DNA of 64,000 bases from Myxococcus stipitatus (GTDB lineage Bacteria; Myxococcota; Myxococcia; Myxococcales; Myxococcaceae). Each line of letters opens with the position of its first letter. Positions within the stretch are counted from its first letter, which is position 1. This document shows positions 50,249 through 59,146 of the stretch, one piece after another. The position numbers and the translations under genes were made by a program. The stretch is from the NCBI RefSeq assembly GCF_021412625.1, contig NZ_JAKCFI010000011.1, forward strand, positions 62,001 to 126,000, given 5' to 3'. Under the pieces are notes generated by a model. It saw nothing but the letters and a program-made list of their open reading frames with translations, did no database searches and had not been told where the DNA came from.

Positions 50249-50278
50249 ATGAACGTGTTCAAAATTGAACGTGTTCAA
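50249..50278. promoter_or_regulatory. Tandem TetR operator
   Basis: Two copies of the near-palindrome GAACGTGTTC at 50251-50260 and 50267-50276, six bases apart, lie directly before the TetR start codon at 50280. Each extends to a TGAACGTGTTCA core. This is almost certainly the autoregulatory operator of the adjacent TetR repressor and its monooxygenase gene. Confidence 0.75.
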
Positions 50279-50279
50279 T

Positions 50280-50891
50280 ATGTCCCTTCGAGAGCAGGCC
50301 AAGAGCGACAAGTGGGAGCGTATTCGTGCCGCGGCGAAGCGCTTGTTCGCCGAGCGCGGCTATGAGGGCACGACCGTCCGGGCCATCGCGGCGGAGGCGG
50401 GCGTCGCGACCGGCACGGTGCTGGTGTATGGCGAGACGAAGGATGCGCTCCTGCACGAGCTGTGGCGCGCGGAGGCGATGCCGTTGGTGGAGAAGGCGGT
50501 GGCCTCCCTGCCCGACGGGCCCTTCGTGGACCGGTGCATGCATCTGTTCGCGCCGCTCCTGGCCCACTATGGCTCTCAGCCCGAGCTGGCCCGGGTGGTG
50601 GTGAAGGAGCTGCCGTGGCTCACCGGCTCCTCGGCGGAGGCCCACCGCCCCGCGCTGGCGCGGCTGGTCGACACCCTGGCCCGCGTCGTGGACGAGGCGC
50701 GGGCTCGTGGTGAGCTTCGGGCGGACCTCGAGCGCGACAAGGCGGCGGCGCTCGTCTTCTCTGTGTACCACTCGGCCGTCCTCCGCATGCTCGTGCCGCT
50801 CACGCGCACGACGGTGGCGAAGTCGCGGGCCGTGCTGCGCGGTGACCTGGAGCTGCTCTTCGTCGGCCTGGGCGCGAGGAGGCGGCCATGA
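50280..50891 (+). CDS. TetR-family repressor
   Basis: This 203-residue TetR-type repressor has an N-terminal helix-turn-helix (KWERIRAAAKRLFAERGYEGTTVRAIAAEAGVATGTVLVYGETKDAL) and a ligand-binding C-terminal helical domain. ATG 50280 follows a tandem operator, indicating autoregulation. It overlaps the next gene by 4 bases (ATGA), so it is co-translated with the flavin monooxygenase, probably repressing it until an aromatic substrate is bound. Confidence 0.92.
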   Translation: MSLREQAKSDKWERIRAAAKRLFAERGYEGTTVRAIAAEAGVATGTVLVYGETKDALLHELWRAEAMPLVEKAVASLPDGPFVDRCMHLFAPLLAHYGSQPELARVVVKELPWLTGSSAEAHRPALARLVDTLARVVDEARARGELRADLERDKAAALVFSVYHSAVLRMLVPLTRTTVAKSRAVLRGDLELLFVGLGARRRP

Positions 50892-52021
50892 AGGTCCTCA
50901 TCGTCGGGGGCGGAATCGGTGGACTCGCGCTGGGGGTTGCCCTGGGCAGAAGGGGCGTGACGGCCGATATCGTCGAGCGGCGGGCCGCGTATGGCGACGG
51001 AGGCGCGGGAATCGTCCTGGGCCCGAACGTGATGGCGGTGATGAAGGGCCTGGCGCTGCACGAGGACGTCCTCGCCGCTGGTTATCCGGTAGGGCTGGCT
51101 CGCATCACGGACGCGACGGGGCGGGTGCTCCAGCAGACCCCGTACGCGGTGCCGGGGTGGCCGCTGCCCGCGACGACTCTCCACCGTCGGCAGCTGCTTC
51201 GGATCCTGCGGTCCGCGTCGCCCGCGCCGCGCCTGGGCGTGGCGGTCTCGCGTCTGGACAGCGGCGTGGATGGAGTGGACGTCGTGTTCTCGGATGGCAG
51301 CGTGGGGCGATACGACGTCGTGGTCGGCGCGGATGGCATCGGCTCGGTGGTGAGGCGCCATGTCCGTGGCGCCGACGTTGCGCCGCGCTACTCCGGCTAT
51401 ACGTGCTGGCGGCTCGTCGTGGATGGACACTTCGAGGACGCCGTGGTCGAGATGTGGGGGCGGGGAAGGCGCGTGGGGGTCGTGCCATTGGCTGGAGGGA
51501 AGTCGTATGTCTATCTCACGCTCAATGCCCCGCGCCGAGCGCCCCCTCCCTGGACGGACCTCGCTGGCTTCCGGGCCACGTTCGCCGGGTTCGCGGAGCC
51601 AGCGCGCTCCGCGCTGGCGCGTGTCGACCGGCTCGATGGGCTGTTGCACAACGACATCGAGGATTGCCTGGCGCCGCGTTGGTGGGATGCTCGGACCGTG
51701 CTGCTCGGCGACGCCGCCCACGCCGTGACGCCGAACCTGGGGCAGGGCGCGGGGCTCGCCATCGAGGACGCGGCCGCGCTCGCCCAACTCCTCGCGACGA
51801 TGGGGCCCACCCAAGAGGCCCTGTCCCGCTATGAAAGCCTGCGTCGACCGCGCGCCGAGCGGATCCGTGATCGCTCCTGGATGCTCGGGAATATCTCCCA
51901 ATGGGAGAGTGGCCTCGCGCGGGGCCTCCGCGACAGGCTGATGGCGTGGACACCGGAGTCAGTGGCTCGTGGAGCGCTCGAGAAAGTCGTCCGCGACATG
52001 CCGGGCGTTCCAGTGGGCTGA
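50888..52021 (+). CDS. FAD-dependent aromatic monooxygenase
   Basis: This 377-residue group A flavin monooxygenase resembles salicylate hydroxylase. It has IVGGGIGGLALGVALG (FAD), DVVVGADGIGSVVRR (second nucleotide motif) and LLGDAAHAVTPNLGQGAGLAIED (third FAD motif). It adds oxygen to an aromatic or similar substrate with NAD(P)H. It is coupled to the TetR gene upstream. A hairpin follows the stop. Confidence 0.9.
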   Translation: MKVLIVGGGIGGLALGVALGRRGVTADIVERRAAYGDGGAGIVLGPNVMAVMKGLALHEDVLAAGYPVGLARITDATGRVLQQTPYAVPGWPLPATTLHRRQLLRILRSASPAPRLGVAVSRLDSGVDGVDVVFSDGSVGRYDVVVGADGIGSVVRRHVRGADVAPRYSGYTCWRLVVDGHFEDAVVEMWGRGRRVGVVPLAGGKSYVYLTLNAPRRAPPPWTDLAGFRATFAGFAEPARSALARVDRLDGLLHNDIEDCLAPRWWDARTVLLGDAAHAVTPNLGQGAGLAIEDAAALAQLLATMGPTQEALSRYESLRRPRAERIRDRSWMLGNISQWESGLARGLRDRLMAWTPESVARGALEKVVRDMPGVPVG

Positions 52022-52108
52022 CGCGCCCTCGCTCGATGGAGAGAGGCTTCGCGCTCGCCAGCCCCTCCCTCGCTTCGCTCTCCCGAATGAGCGGGGCGTC
52101 GGGATGGA

Positions 52109-52142
52109 CCGCCGCGCCTGTCCGGGGTGACGAGCGCGGCGG
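52109..52142. terminator. Hairpin between monooxygenase and xanthine dehydrogenase genes
   Basis: Perfect 9-base arms CCGCCGCGC (52109-52117) and GCGCGGCGG (52134-52142) with a 16-base loop lie in the 139-base gap between convergent genes, so it may terminate both. Confidence 0.5.
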
Positions 52143-52160
52143 CGGACCCCGGCGGGGTGG

Positions 52161-55100
52161 CTACGCGGCCTCGCGTCCCTTCGCGGCCGAGTCGCTCGAC
52201 AGCCGCTTCTGGATGGCGAGGAAGAGGGCCTCGTGGGTGGCGGGCGAGGCCAGCTCCACCGGGCCTCCTGGCGCGCCGAAGGCGCCCACCGCGTCGCGCA
52301 GCGCCTCGCGCACGGACAGGGCGAGCATCAGTGGCGGCTCGCCCACGGCCTTGCTGCCGTGGATGACGTTGGCCTGGGTGGCGCGCTCCAGCAGCTTCAC
52401 CCGGAAGTCCACCGGCGCGTCGCTGAAGGCGGGCACGGGGTAGGTGCTGGCGGAGTGCGTGAGCAGCCGCCCCTGGGCGTCCCAGCGCAGGTCCTCGCCC
52501 GTCAGCCAGCCCAGGCCCTGGACGAAGCCACCTTCGATCTGCCCGCGGTCCACGCCGGGGTTGAGCGAGTCGCCCACGTCCTCGAGCACGTCCACGCGCA
52601 GCACGCGCTTCATGCCCGTGTGGCCGTCCACCTCGACCTCCGTCACGGCCGCGCCGTAGGTGAAGTAGAGGAAGGGTCGCCCCCGTCCTCGGGCCCGGTC
52701 GTAGCCGATGCCCGGCGTGCGGTAGTAGCCCGTCACGGACAGCCCCACCCGGGACACGTAGGCCGCGTCGACGACCTGGGCGAAGGTGGCGGACACCGCT
52801 GGGTTCTCGCGCGAGGCCACGCGTCCGTCCTGGAACACGAGCGCCTCGGGCGCCACGGCGACGCCATGGCGCTCCGACAGGAGCTTCGCCGCCACGGGGG
52901 CCAGCCGCTCGCGGATGCTGGCGCAGGCCTCGCGCACCGCCGCGCCGTTCAGGTCGGAGCCGCTGGAGGCCGCGGTGGCCGAGGTGTTGGGCACCTTGTC
53001 CGTCGCCGTCTGCGCGATGCGGATGGCGCTCGCCGGCAGACCGAGCTCCCGCATGGCCACGCCCTGGATCTTCGTGTGCAGACCCTGGCCCATCTCCGTG
53101 CCGCCGTGCGAGAGCATCACCGAGCCGTCCCGGTACACGTGCAGGAGCGCGCCGGCCTGGTTGAGCAGCGTCGCGGTGAAGGAGATGCCGAACTTCATCG
53201 GCGTCATCGCCAGCCCCCGCTTGATGCGCGGCGAGCGGGCGTTGAACGCGTCCACCTCCTGGCGCCGCCGCGCGAACTCCGAGGACGTCTTCAGCTCCCG
53301 CCACAGGTGCGGCAGGCGCTCGTCGTCCAGCTCCTGGCCGTAGTGCGTGGTGTTCGTCTCGCCGGTTCCCCGGTAGAAGTTGCGCTCGCGGACCTCGTCC
53401 GGAGGCAGGCCGAGCGTGCGCGCCACCCGGTCGAGGATCTCCTCGCACACGAGCATGCCCTGGGGACCGCCGAAGCCGCGGAAGGCGGTGTTGGACACCA
53501 GGTGCGTCTTCGCCACGCGGCCCGAATAGCTCACCGCCGGCACGTAGTACGCGTTGTCGAGGTGGAAGAGGGCGCGGTCGGTGATGGACTCCGACAGGTC
53601 CAGGGACCAGCCGCCATTGGAGACGAGCTGCGCGCGCAGCGCGAGCAGCGTCCCCCGCTCGTCGAAGCCGACCTCGAACGTCGCGTGGAAGGGGTGGCGC
53701 TTGCCCGTCACCGCCATGTCCACGTCGCGGTCGAGCATCCACCGCACCGGTTGGCCCGTCCGCCACGCCGCGAGCGCCACCAGGGCCGCCGGGGCATTGC
53801 CCTGCGTCTCCTTGCCCCCGAAGCCACCGCCCATGCGCGGGGCGCGCACCACCACGCGGTTTCGCGGCACGTCCAGCACGTGGGAGATGATGGCCTGCAC
53901 CTCGGAGGGGTGCTGGGTGGAGGACGTCACGGTGACGTCGCCGTCGTCACCGGGCTCGGCGAACGCGGCGTGGGTCTCCAGGTAGAAGTGCTCCTGTCCT
54001 CCCAGCGTGACGATGCCGGACAGTCTGCGGGGGCTCGCCGTCAGGGCCGCGTCCACGTCGCCGCGCCGGATGACGTGCGGCTCCGTGTGGTAGCTGCCCT
54101 GGGCGATGGCGTCCTCCACGGTGAGGACGGCGGGCAGCGGTTCGTACTCGACCACCACCTGCTTCGCGGCGGCGCGGCACGCCTCGATGGACGTCCCCAC
54201 CACCAGCGCGACGAGCTGCCCGTGGAAGAGGACCTCGTCCCGGGCCAGCAGCGGCTCGTCATGGCGGATGGGACCCGTGTCGTTCATCCCCGGGACGTCC
54301 TCCGCGAGCAGCACCGTCACCACCCCGGGCAGCGCCCTGGCGGCCGACGCGTCCCGGCGGAGGATGCGCGCGTGCGCGTGGGGCGCGCAGACGGGCCAGA
54401 CCTCCAGCATGGGGCGCTTCTGCGCCAGGTCGTCCACGTACCGCGCGGTTCCGGTGACGTGGCCCAGCGCGCTCTCGTGGCGCAGCTCGCGCCCGGCGTC
54501 GGCGGGCACGGGCGCGTCGCCCACGAGGAAGCGCGGCGCGTCGTCGATGGCCGCGCTGTGCTCACCGGAGAAGAACTTCTCGAACAGCCCGACGATGAGG
54601 CCCCGGCGGTACTCCGCGCCGCCGCGCAGGTCGCTGATGGGCGACAGTTCGGTGGCGAGCACCGGCAGCGCCTGGTCCACCGTCTCCCGCGTCCACGGCT
54701 TGCCGACGAGCAGCTCCTCGGTGCGTCGCGCGCGGACGGGCGTGGCCGCCACGCCGCCGTAACCCAGGCGCGCGGCGCGCACCACGCCGTCGGCGTCCAG
54801 GTCCACCCGGAAGCCCGCCGCGACGATGCTGATGTCCAGCTCGCGCCGCTTCGACACCTTGAACGCGTCCGCCCGCCGCGTCAGGCCGCTGTCCTTCTCG
54901 GGCGGGTGGGGGATGACGATGGCGCGCACCACCTCGTCGGGCTGGAGCGCCGTCTTGCGATAGGCGAGGAAGAAGTCGGACAGGGCCACCGTGCGCTCGC
55001 CCCGCACCGACGCGAGCACCAGGCGCGCGTCCAGCGAGAGCAGCACGGGCGCCATGTCGCCGATGGGGGACGCCGTCACCAGGTTCCCCGCCAACGTCGC

Positions 55101-55982
55101 CCGCTGGCGGATCTGCCGCGAGGCGAAGACGTTGAGCATCTTGCCCACCGAGGGCAGCTCCCCGGCCAGCGCGTCCTCCAACTCCACCAGCGACGCGGCG
55201 CCGCCCACGTGCCACCCGTCGGCCTCGCGGCGGATGTCGCGCAGCGACGGGATGCCCTCGGTGGAGAGGAGGAAGGGGAAGCGGCGGGACTTCTTGGTGA
55301 CGTCCACGCCCACCTCCGTGGCGCCCGCCACCAGCACGGCCTCCGGATGCGCGGCCCGCAGCTGGAGCAGCTCCTCCCACGAGGTGGGCCGCAGGAACCG
55401 CTGGCCGTTGGCCTCGTAGCTCAGCGCGGGCAGGTCGGACGCGGCGCCGCCGAGCGGCGCGTGGGGGATGGCCTTCAGGCCCACGGCCGCGTCGCGCGCG
55501 GCGAGCGCCTCCATCATCGCGTCGCGGATGGGCCGGTAGCCGGTGCAGCGACAGATGTTGCCGCACAGCTGGTCCGCCACCGCCTCCGGCGAACACACGG
55601 ACGGGCGCGAGTACGCCTCCGCCATGGAGACGATGAAGCCCGGCGTGCAGAAGCCACACTGCGAACCATAGTGCTTCACCATGGCCCGCTGGACGGGGTG
55701 GGGCTGCTCGCGCGTGCCCACGCCCTCCACCGTCACCAGCTCGCGCCCGGCCACCATGGGCAACAGCGTGATGCAGCTGTTGAAGGCGCGCAGGACGCGC
55801 TCGCCCCTCGCGTCGCGGTCCACCATCGCCACGGTGCACGCGCCGCAGTCGCCTTCGGCGCACCCCTGCTTCGTGCCCGTCGCGCCGCGCGCGCGCAGGT
55901 AGTCGAGCAGCGTGGTGTTGGGGGACGCGTCCTCCACGCGGACCAGGTCCCCGTTGAGTCGGAACTCGAACATGGTGCTCAT
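52161..55982 (-). CDS. xdh: Fused xanthine dehydrogenase (one polypeptide)
   Basis: This 1,273-residue protein is a molybdenum hydroxylase of the xanthine dehydrogenase family, joined into one chain. Domains in order: [2Fe-2S] ferredoxin (GCAEGDCGACTV near residue 45), second iron-sulphur domain (CGFCTPGF and CRCTGYRPI), FAD domain (residues about 190-480), then molybdopterin domain with GGQEHFYLET, TAFRGFGGPQG and GEPPLML, where Glu1215 is the catalytic glutamate. It converts hypoxanthine to xanthine and xanthine to urate. Most bacterial XDHs are split into XdhA and XdhB; the fused form is the eukaryotic-like layout. The start ATG 55982 overlaps the xdhC stop. Confidence 0.94.
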   Translation of the reverse strand: MSTMFEFRLNGDLVRVEDASPNTTLLDYLRARGATGTKQGCAEGDCGACTVAMVDRDARGERVLRAFNSCITLLPMVAGRELVTVEGVGTREQPHPVQRAMVKHYGSQCGFCTPGFIVSMAEAYSRPSVCSPEAVADQLCGNICRCTGYRPIRDAMMEALAARDAAVGLKAIPHAPLGGAASDLPALSYEANGQRFLRPTSWEELLQLRAAHPEAVLVAGATEVGVDVTKKSRRFPFLLSTEGIPSLRDIRREADGWHVGGAASLVELEDALAGELPSVGKMLNVFASRQIRQRATLAGNLVTASPIGDMAPVLLSLDARLVLASVRGERTVALSDFFLAYRKTALQPDEVVRAIVIPHPPEKDSGLTRRADAFKVSKRRELDISIVAAGFRVDLDADGVVRAARLGYGGVAATPVRARRTEELLVGKPWTRETVDQALPVLATELSPISDLRGGAEYRRGLIVGLFEKFFSGEHSAAIDDAPRFLVGDAPVPADAGRELRHESALGHVTGTARYVDDLAQKRPMLEVWPVCAPHAHARILRRDASAARALPGVVTVLLAEDVPGMNDTGPIRHDEPLLARDEVLFHGQLVALVVGTSIEACRAAAKQVVVEYEPLPAVLTVEDAIAQGSYHTEPHVIRRGDVDAALTASPRRLSGIVTLGGQEHFYLETHAAFAEPGDDGDVTVTSSTQHPSEVQAIISHVLDVPRNRVVVRAPRMGGGFGGKETQGNAPAALVALAAWRTGQPVRWMLDRDVDMAVTGKRHPFHATFEVGFDERGTLLALRAQLVSNGGWSLDLSESITDRALFHLDNAYYVPAVSYSGRVAKTHLVSNTAFRGFGGPQGMLVCEEILDRVARTLGLPPDEVRERNFYRGTGETNTTHYGQELDDERLPHLWRELKTSSEFARRRQEVDAFNARSPRIKRGLAMTPMKFGISFTATLLNQAGALLHVYRDGSVMLSHGGTEMGQGLHTKIQGVAMRELGLPASAIRIAQTATDKVPNTSATAASSGSDLNGAAVREACASIRERLAPVAAKLLSERHGVAVAPEALVFQDGRVASRENPAVSATFAQVVDAAYVSRVGLSVTGYYRTPGIGYDRARGRGRPFLYFTYGAAVTEVEVDGHTGMKRVLRVDVLEDVGDSLNPGVDRGQIEGGFVQGLGWLTGEDLRWDAQGRLLTHSASTYPVPAFSDAPVDFRVKLLERATQANVIHGSKAVGEPPLMLALSVREALRDAVGAFGAPGGPVELASPATHEALFLAIQKRLSSDSAAKGREAA

Positions 55983-56812
55983 TCTCCGGAAGAAACCTCG
56001 CGCAGACGAGGCGACTCCGCGCGCGAGGGCTCGGAGTGGTTTTCGACGAAGGATTGATGGTGGAGCTGGAGCAGGCCCGCGGCGATGCTCACCGCGACCT
56101 CCTGTGGCGACTTGCCGCCAATCTCCAGCCCCATGGGGCACTGCACCCGGCCCAGCAGCGACGCCGGCGTGCCGCGCGCCTCCAGCCGCTGCCGGAAGCG
56201 GGCCCACTTGGACTTGCTGCCGATGAGCCCGATGTAGCGCGCCGGCTTCTCCAGCGCGGCGGCGATGATGTCCTGGTCCAGGTCATGCCGGTGCGTCATC
56301 ACCGCCACGTACGTGCGACGCGCGTCCCAGGCCGCCGCCGCGACGAAGTCCTCCCAGGACTCCTCGTGCCGCCGCACGGACGCCGGGATGCGCTCGCCCC
56401 GCAGCCACTCGGGGCGCTCGTCCACCAGGTCCACCTGGAAGGGCGTGCCCTCCAGGATGCGACACAGCGCCTGGCCCACGTGGCCCGCGCCGAACAGGTA
56501 CAGCCGGGGCCCGTGGTTCACGGGCTCCACGAAGACGTCCACCACGCCTCCACAGCACTGGCCGAGCTTCGAGCCCAGCGGATAGCGGAACGCGCGCGAC
56601 TCGCCTCGCTCGAGGCATGCCCGCGCGTCCGCCAGGACGAGCTGCTCCAGGTGGCCGCCGCCCACCGTCCCGTGGAACGTCCCGTCCCCACGCACGAGCA
56701 CCTTCGCCCCCGGCTCCGCGGGCGTGCTCCCCTGGCAGTTCGTGACGGTGGCCACGGCGAAGGGCGCTCCTTCTCGCGCCCACTCGCCCAGCTGGCGGAC
56801 CCAATCCCACAT
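55979..56812 (-). CDS. xdhC: XdhC molybdenum-cofactor chaperone
   Basis: This 277-residue XdhC/CoxI-family protein binds and inserts the sulphurated molybdenum cofactor into xanthine dehydrogenase. It has the N-terminal XdhC_CoxI domain (APFAVATVTNCQGSTPAEPGAK, GTVGGGHLE) and a C-terminal Rossmann domain (LYLFGAGHVGQAL) with the pattern MTHRHDLDQDIIAAAL. ATG 56812 gives the typical length. It overlaps the xdh start by 4 bases (ATGA), so both are translated together. Confidence 0.94.
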   Translation of the reverse strand: MWDWVRQLGEWAREGAPFAVATVTNCQGSTPAEPGAKVLVRGDGTFHGTVGGGHLEQLVLADARACLERGESRAFRYPLGSKLGQCCGGVVDVFVEPVNHGPRLYLFGAGHVGQALCRILEGTPFQVDLVDERPEWLRGERIPASVRRHEESWEDFVAAAAWDARRTYVAVMTHRHDLDQDIIAAALEKPARYIGLIGSKSKWARFRQRLEARGTPASLLGRVQCPMGLEIGGKSPQEVAVSIAAGLLQLHHQSFVENHSEPSRAESPRLREVSSGE

Positions 56813-56942
56813 GGTCCGCGCGAGTCTGCCACACCCCGAGTCCGACGGGAGGGTCACCTACCCGGAGTGTGGGTCCGCCGACGCGACCGGGCCGGGGATA
56901 CCCGACCCGGGAGGGGGCCCGACGCGACGGGTCGAACGACGC

Positions 56943-56987
56943 CCCCGGCCGGCGTCAGCGTGCCCGAAGAGGGGGGCCCGGCCGGGG
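56943..56987 (-). terminator. GC hairpin after the DUF418 gene
   Basis: Perfect 10-base arms CCCCGGCCGG (56943-56952) and CCGGCCGGGG (56978-56987) begin directly after the DUF418 stop on the minus strand. It lies before xdhC and probably separates the two transcription units. Confidence 0.55.
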
Positions 56988-58307
56988 TCAGGCCACCGCC
57001 GCGGGGATGGGCGTGTCGGGGCCGCGGCGCATCGGCTGGGCCTTGCCGTAGGTGAGCGAGCGCCACAGCCACTCGGCGGGCCCGAAGCGGAACCGGGACA
57101 ACCACAGGTGGCTGAAGACGATCTGCAGGGAGAAGACGCCCAGGCAGTAGACGACGCACAGCGTGGGGGAGAGCTTCGTCACCAGGCCGAGGCCGAAGCC
57201 GTAGAAGACCCACACGCTGACGATGGACTGGGTCAGGTAGTTCGTCAGCGCCATCCGGCCCACGGGGGCGAGCACCTTCAGGATGCGCTGCCACGCCGCG
57301 CGCTGGAAGAGCAGGGTGATGCCCGACACATAGGCGGCGGCGATGCCCATCTCCCCCAGGTTGCGCAGCGGCGCGAAGGCGGGCGGCAGCCACGCCGGGA
57401 GGCTGTCGGGGTTGATCACCTTGCGCACGACGAGCTGCTGCATCACCACGCCCACGCTGCTCCCCACCACCCCCAGCACGATTCCCCAGATGAGTACCTT
57501 CCGGAACAGGCCCAGGTGCTGTTGCGCGTCATGGAACAGCCGCCTGCGCCCCGCGTACAACCCCACCAGGAACCGCCCGAAGATGGCCAGGGCGCTGATC
57601 CCGATCATGGGAAAGAAGTCCTTCAGGTAGTAGGTCGCGCAGGCGCGCACCACCTCCAGCCAGCTCCCGTTCTGCATCACCGCCAGCACCGCGCCCTTGC
57701 TCGCGTTGACGCGCTCGGTCTCCACCTTCGCGAGCGCGGCCGCGGCCTCCGGCGTGTCCGCCAGCAGTTGCGGCAGCTTGAGCGCGAGCTGTCCCACGAC
57801 CGGCCACACGAGGATGAGCACCGCCGCCCACCAGAGCAGCGTCTTGTCCGTCCGCTTCCGGAACAGCAGCAGCCCGAACCCCAGCAGCGCGTAGTTGGTG
57901 AGGATGTCGCCGTACCAGATGAGGAACAGGTGGGTGACGCCCAGCAGGAACATCACCCCCAGCCGGCGCATGTACACCGGGCTCACCGTGCTCCCCCGGG
58001 CCTCCGCCCGCTCCATCTGCACCGCGAAGCCCAACCCGAAGAGGAACGAGAAGATGGTGATGAACCGTCCGAAGACGATCACCATGAAGGCGGGCGTGAT
58101 GATCTTGTCCGCCAGGGACATGGTCGCCATCGCCGCCTCCATCTGCTCCCGCGTCAGGAAGGCCCTGCCGCTGAACCACATGAAGACATTGGAGATGAAC
58201 ACGCCGCACAGGGCGAAACCGCGCAGCGTGTCCAGCAATACCAGGCGCTCGCCCGCGTCGATGGGACGCGCCTCGGTGGAAACAACCGGCAGTGGGGCAG
58301 GGGTCAT
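56988..58307 (-). CDS. DUF418 family multipass membrane protein
   Basis: This 439-residue integral membrane protein of the DUF418/YeiB family has about ten hydrophobic segments and the family features LLDTLRGFALCGVFISN near the start and PVGRMALTNYLTQSI near the end. Related proteins (acyltransferase-like OafA superfamily relatives) may transfer acyl groups or act as transporters; function is not established. I chose ATG 58307, with an AGGA ribosome-binding site; an upstream frame would add basic residues. Confidence 0.85.
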   Translation of the reverse strand: MTPAPLPVVSTEARPIDAGERLVLLDTLRGFALCGVFISNVFMWFSGRAFLTREQMEAAMATMSLADKIITPAFMVIVFGRFITIFSFLFGLGFAVQMERAEARGSTVSPVYMRRLGVMFLLGVTHLFLIWYGDILTNYALLGFGLLLFRKRTDKTLLWWAAVLILVWPVVGQLALKLPQLLADTPEAAAALAKVETERVNASKGAVLAVMQNGSWLEVVRACATYYLKDFFPMIGISALAIFGRFLVGLYAGRRRLFHDAQQHLGLFRKVLIWGIVLGVVGSSVGVVMQQLVVRKVINPDSLPAWLPPAFAPLRNLGEMGIAAAYVSGITLLFQRAAWQRILKVLAPVGRMALTNYLTQSIVSVWVFYGFGLGLVTKLSPTLCVVYCLGVFSLQIVFSHLWLSRFRFGPAEWLWRSLTYGKAQPMRRGPDTPIPAAVA

Positions 58308-58398
58308 GTCCTGGTTAGAAATGAGCCAACGAACGCACGCCTGCCTGTATTTCCTCGCGAGATGAGGATTGTGGGCCACCCTTGCTCAATGGGTAGGT

Positions 58399-59031
58399 CT
58401 ACACGCCGATGCGTGGGCAGATGTCCTTCACGATACAGGTGTCACACCGAGGCTTCTTCGCCGTGCACGTGTACCGCCCATGGAGCACCATCGCCGGACC
58501 GAAGAAGGTCCACTGCTCCTTGGGGACCAGTCGCATCAGGTCTTCTTCAATCGCGTCTGGCTTTTCGTGTTTTGACAGGCCCATTCGCTGGCTGACGCGC
58601 GCGACATGGGTGTCGACGATGATGCCGGACGGCAGGCCGAAGGCGGTGTTGAGCACCACGTTGGCCGTCTTGCGCGCCACGCCTGGCAGCGTCACCAGCT
58701 CCTCGACGGTGCGGGGTACCTCGCCTCCGAAGTGTTCCAGGAGGGCGCGGCTCATGGCCTGCACGGACCTGGTCTTCTGTTTGTAGAAGCCGGTGGGCTT
58801 GAGGTCCTCCTCCAGCTCGGCGGTGTCCGCCTCCGCGAAGGCGCGAGGGCCGGGGTACTTGGGGAAGAGCGTGGCGGTGACACGGTTGACGCGCTCGTCC
58901 GTGCACTGGGCCGCGAGGATGGTGGCGACGAGCAGCTCGAACGGGGTGGACCAGTTCAGCTCGTAGCGCGCGTCCGGGTAGGCCTCGCGCAACCGCTCCA
59001 GGAGGATGGGGACTTTCTCGGCGGGTTTCAT
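58399..59031 (-). CDS. nth: Endonuclease III
   Basis: This 210-residue DNA glycosylase/AP lyase removes oxidised pyrimidines in base excision repair. The helix-hairpin-helix LPGVARKTANVV provides catalytic Lys121, and the GxxxVDTHVARV region holds Asp140. The C-terminal [4Fe-4S] cluster is complete: Cys189-x6-Cys196-x2-Cys199-x5-Cys205. Length and start are typical. It lies 91 bases upstream of the DUF418 gene on the same strand. Confidence 0.97.
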   Translation of the reverse strand: MKPAEKVPILLERLREAYPDARYELNWSTPFELLVATILAAQCTDERVNRVTATLFPKYPGPRAFAEADTAELEEDLKPTGFYKQKTRSVQAMSRALLEHFGGEVPRTVEELVTLPGVARKTANVVLNTAFGLPSGIIVDTHVARVSQRMGLSKHEKPDAIEEDLMRLVPKEQWTFFGPAMVLHGRYTCTAKKPRCDTCIVKDICPRIGV

Positions 59032-59146
59032 GGTGGCGTGGGCGATACCCTACCTGGGATGTCTGACATCCGCTTCGACCCGCGGCGCGAAGCGGTGTCG
59101 TCCCGGAAGCGGGACACGGGCCCCTCCCAGGTCCCGCCGCGGGGCG

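Noticed and set aside
52233-56057. Long plus-strand open frame across xanthine dehydrogenase
   Set aside because: It is antisense to a protein with complete XDH motifs. The predicted product is His/Arg/Leu-rich and domain-free.
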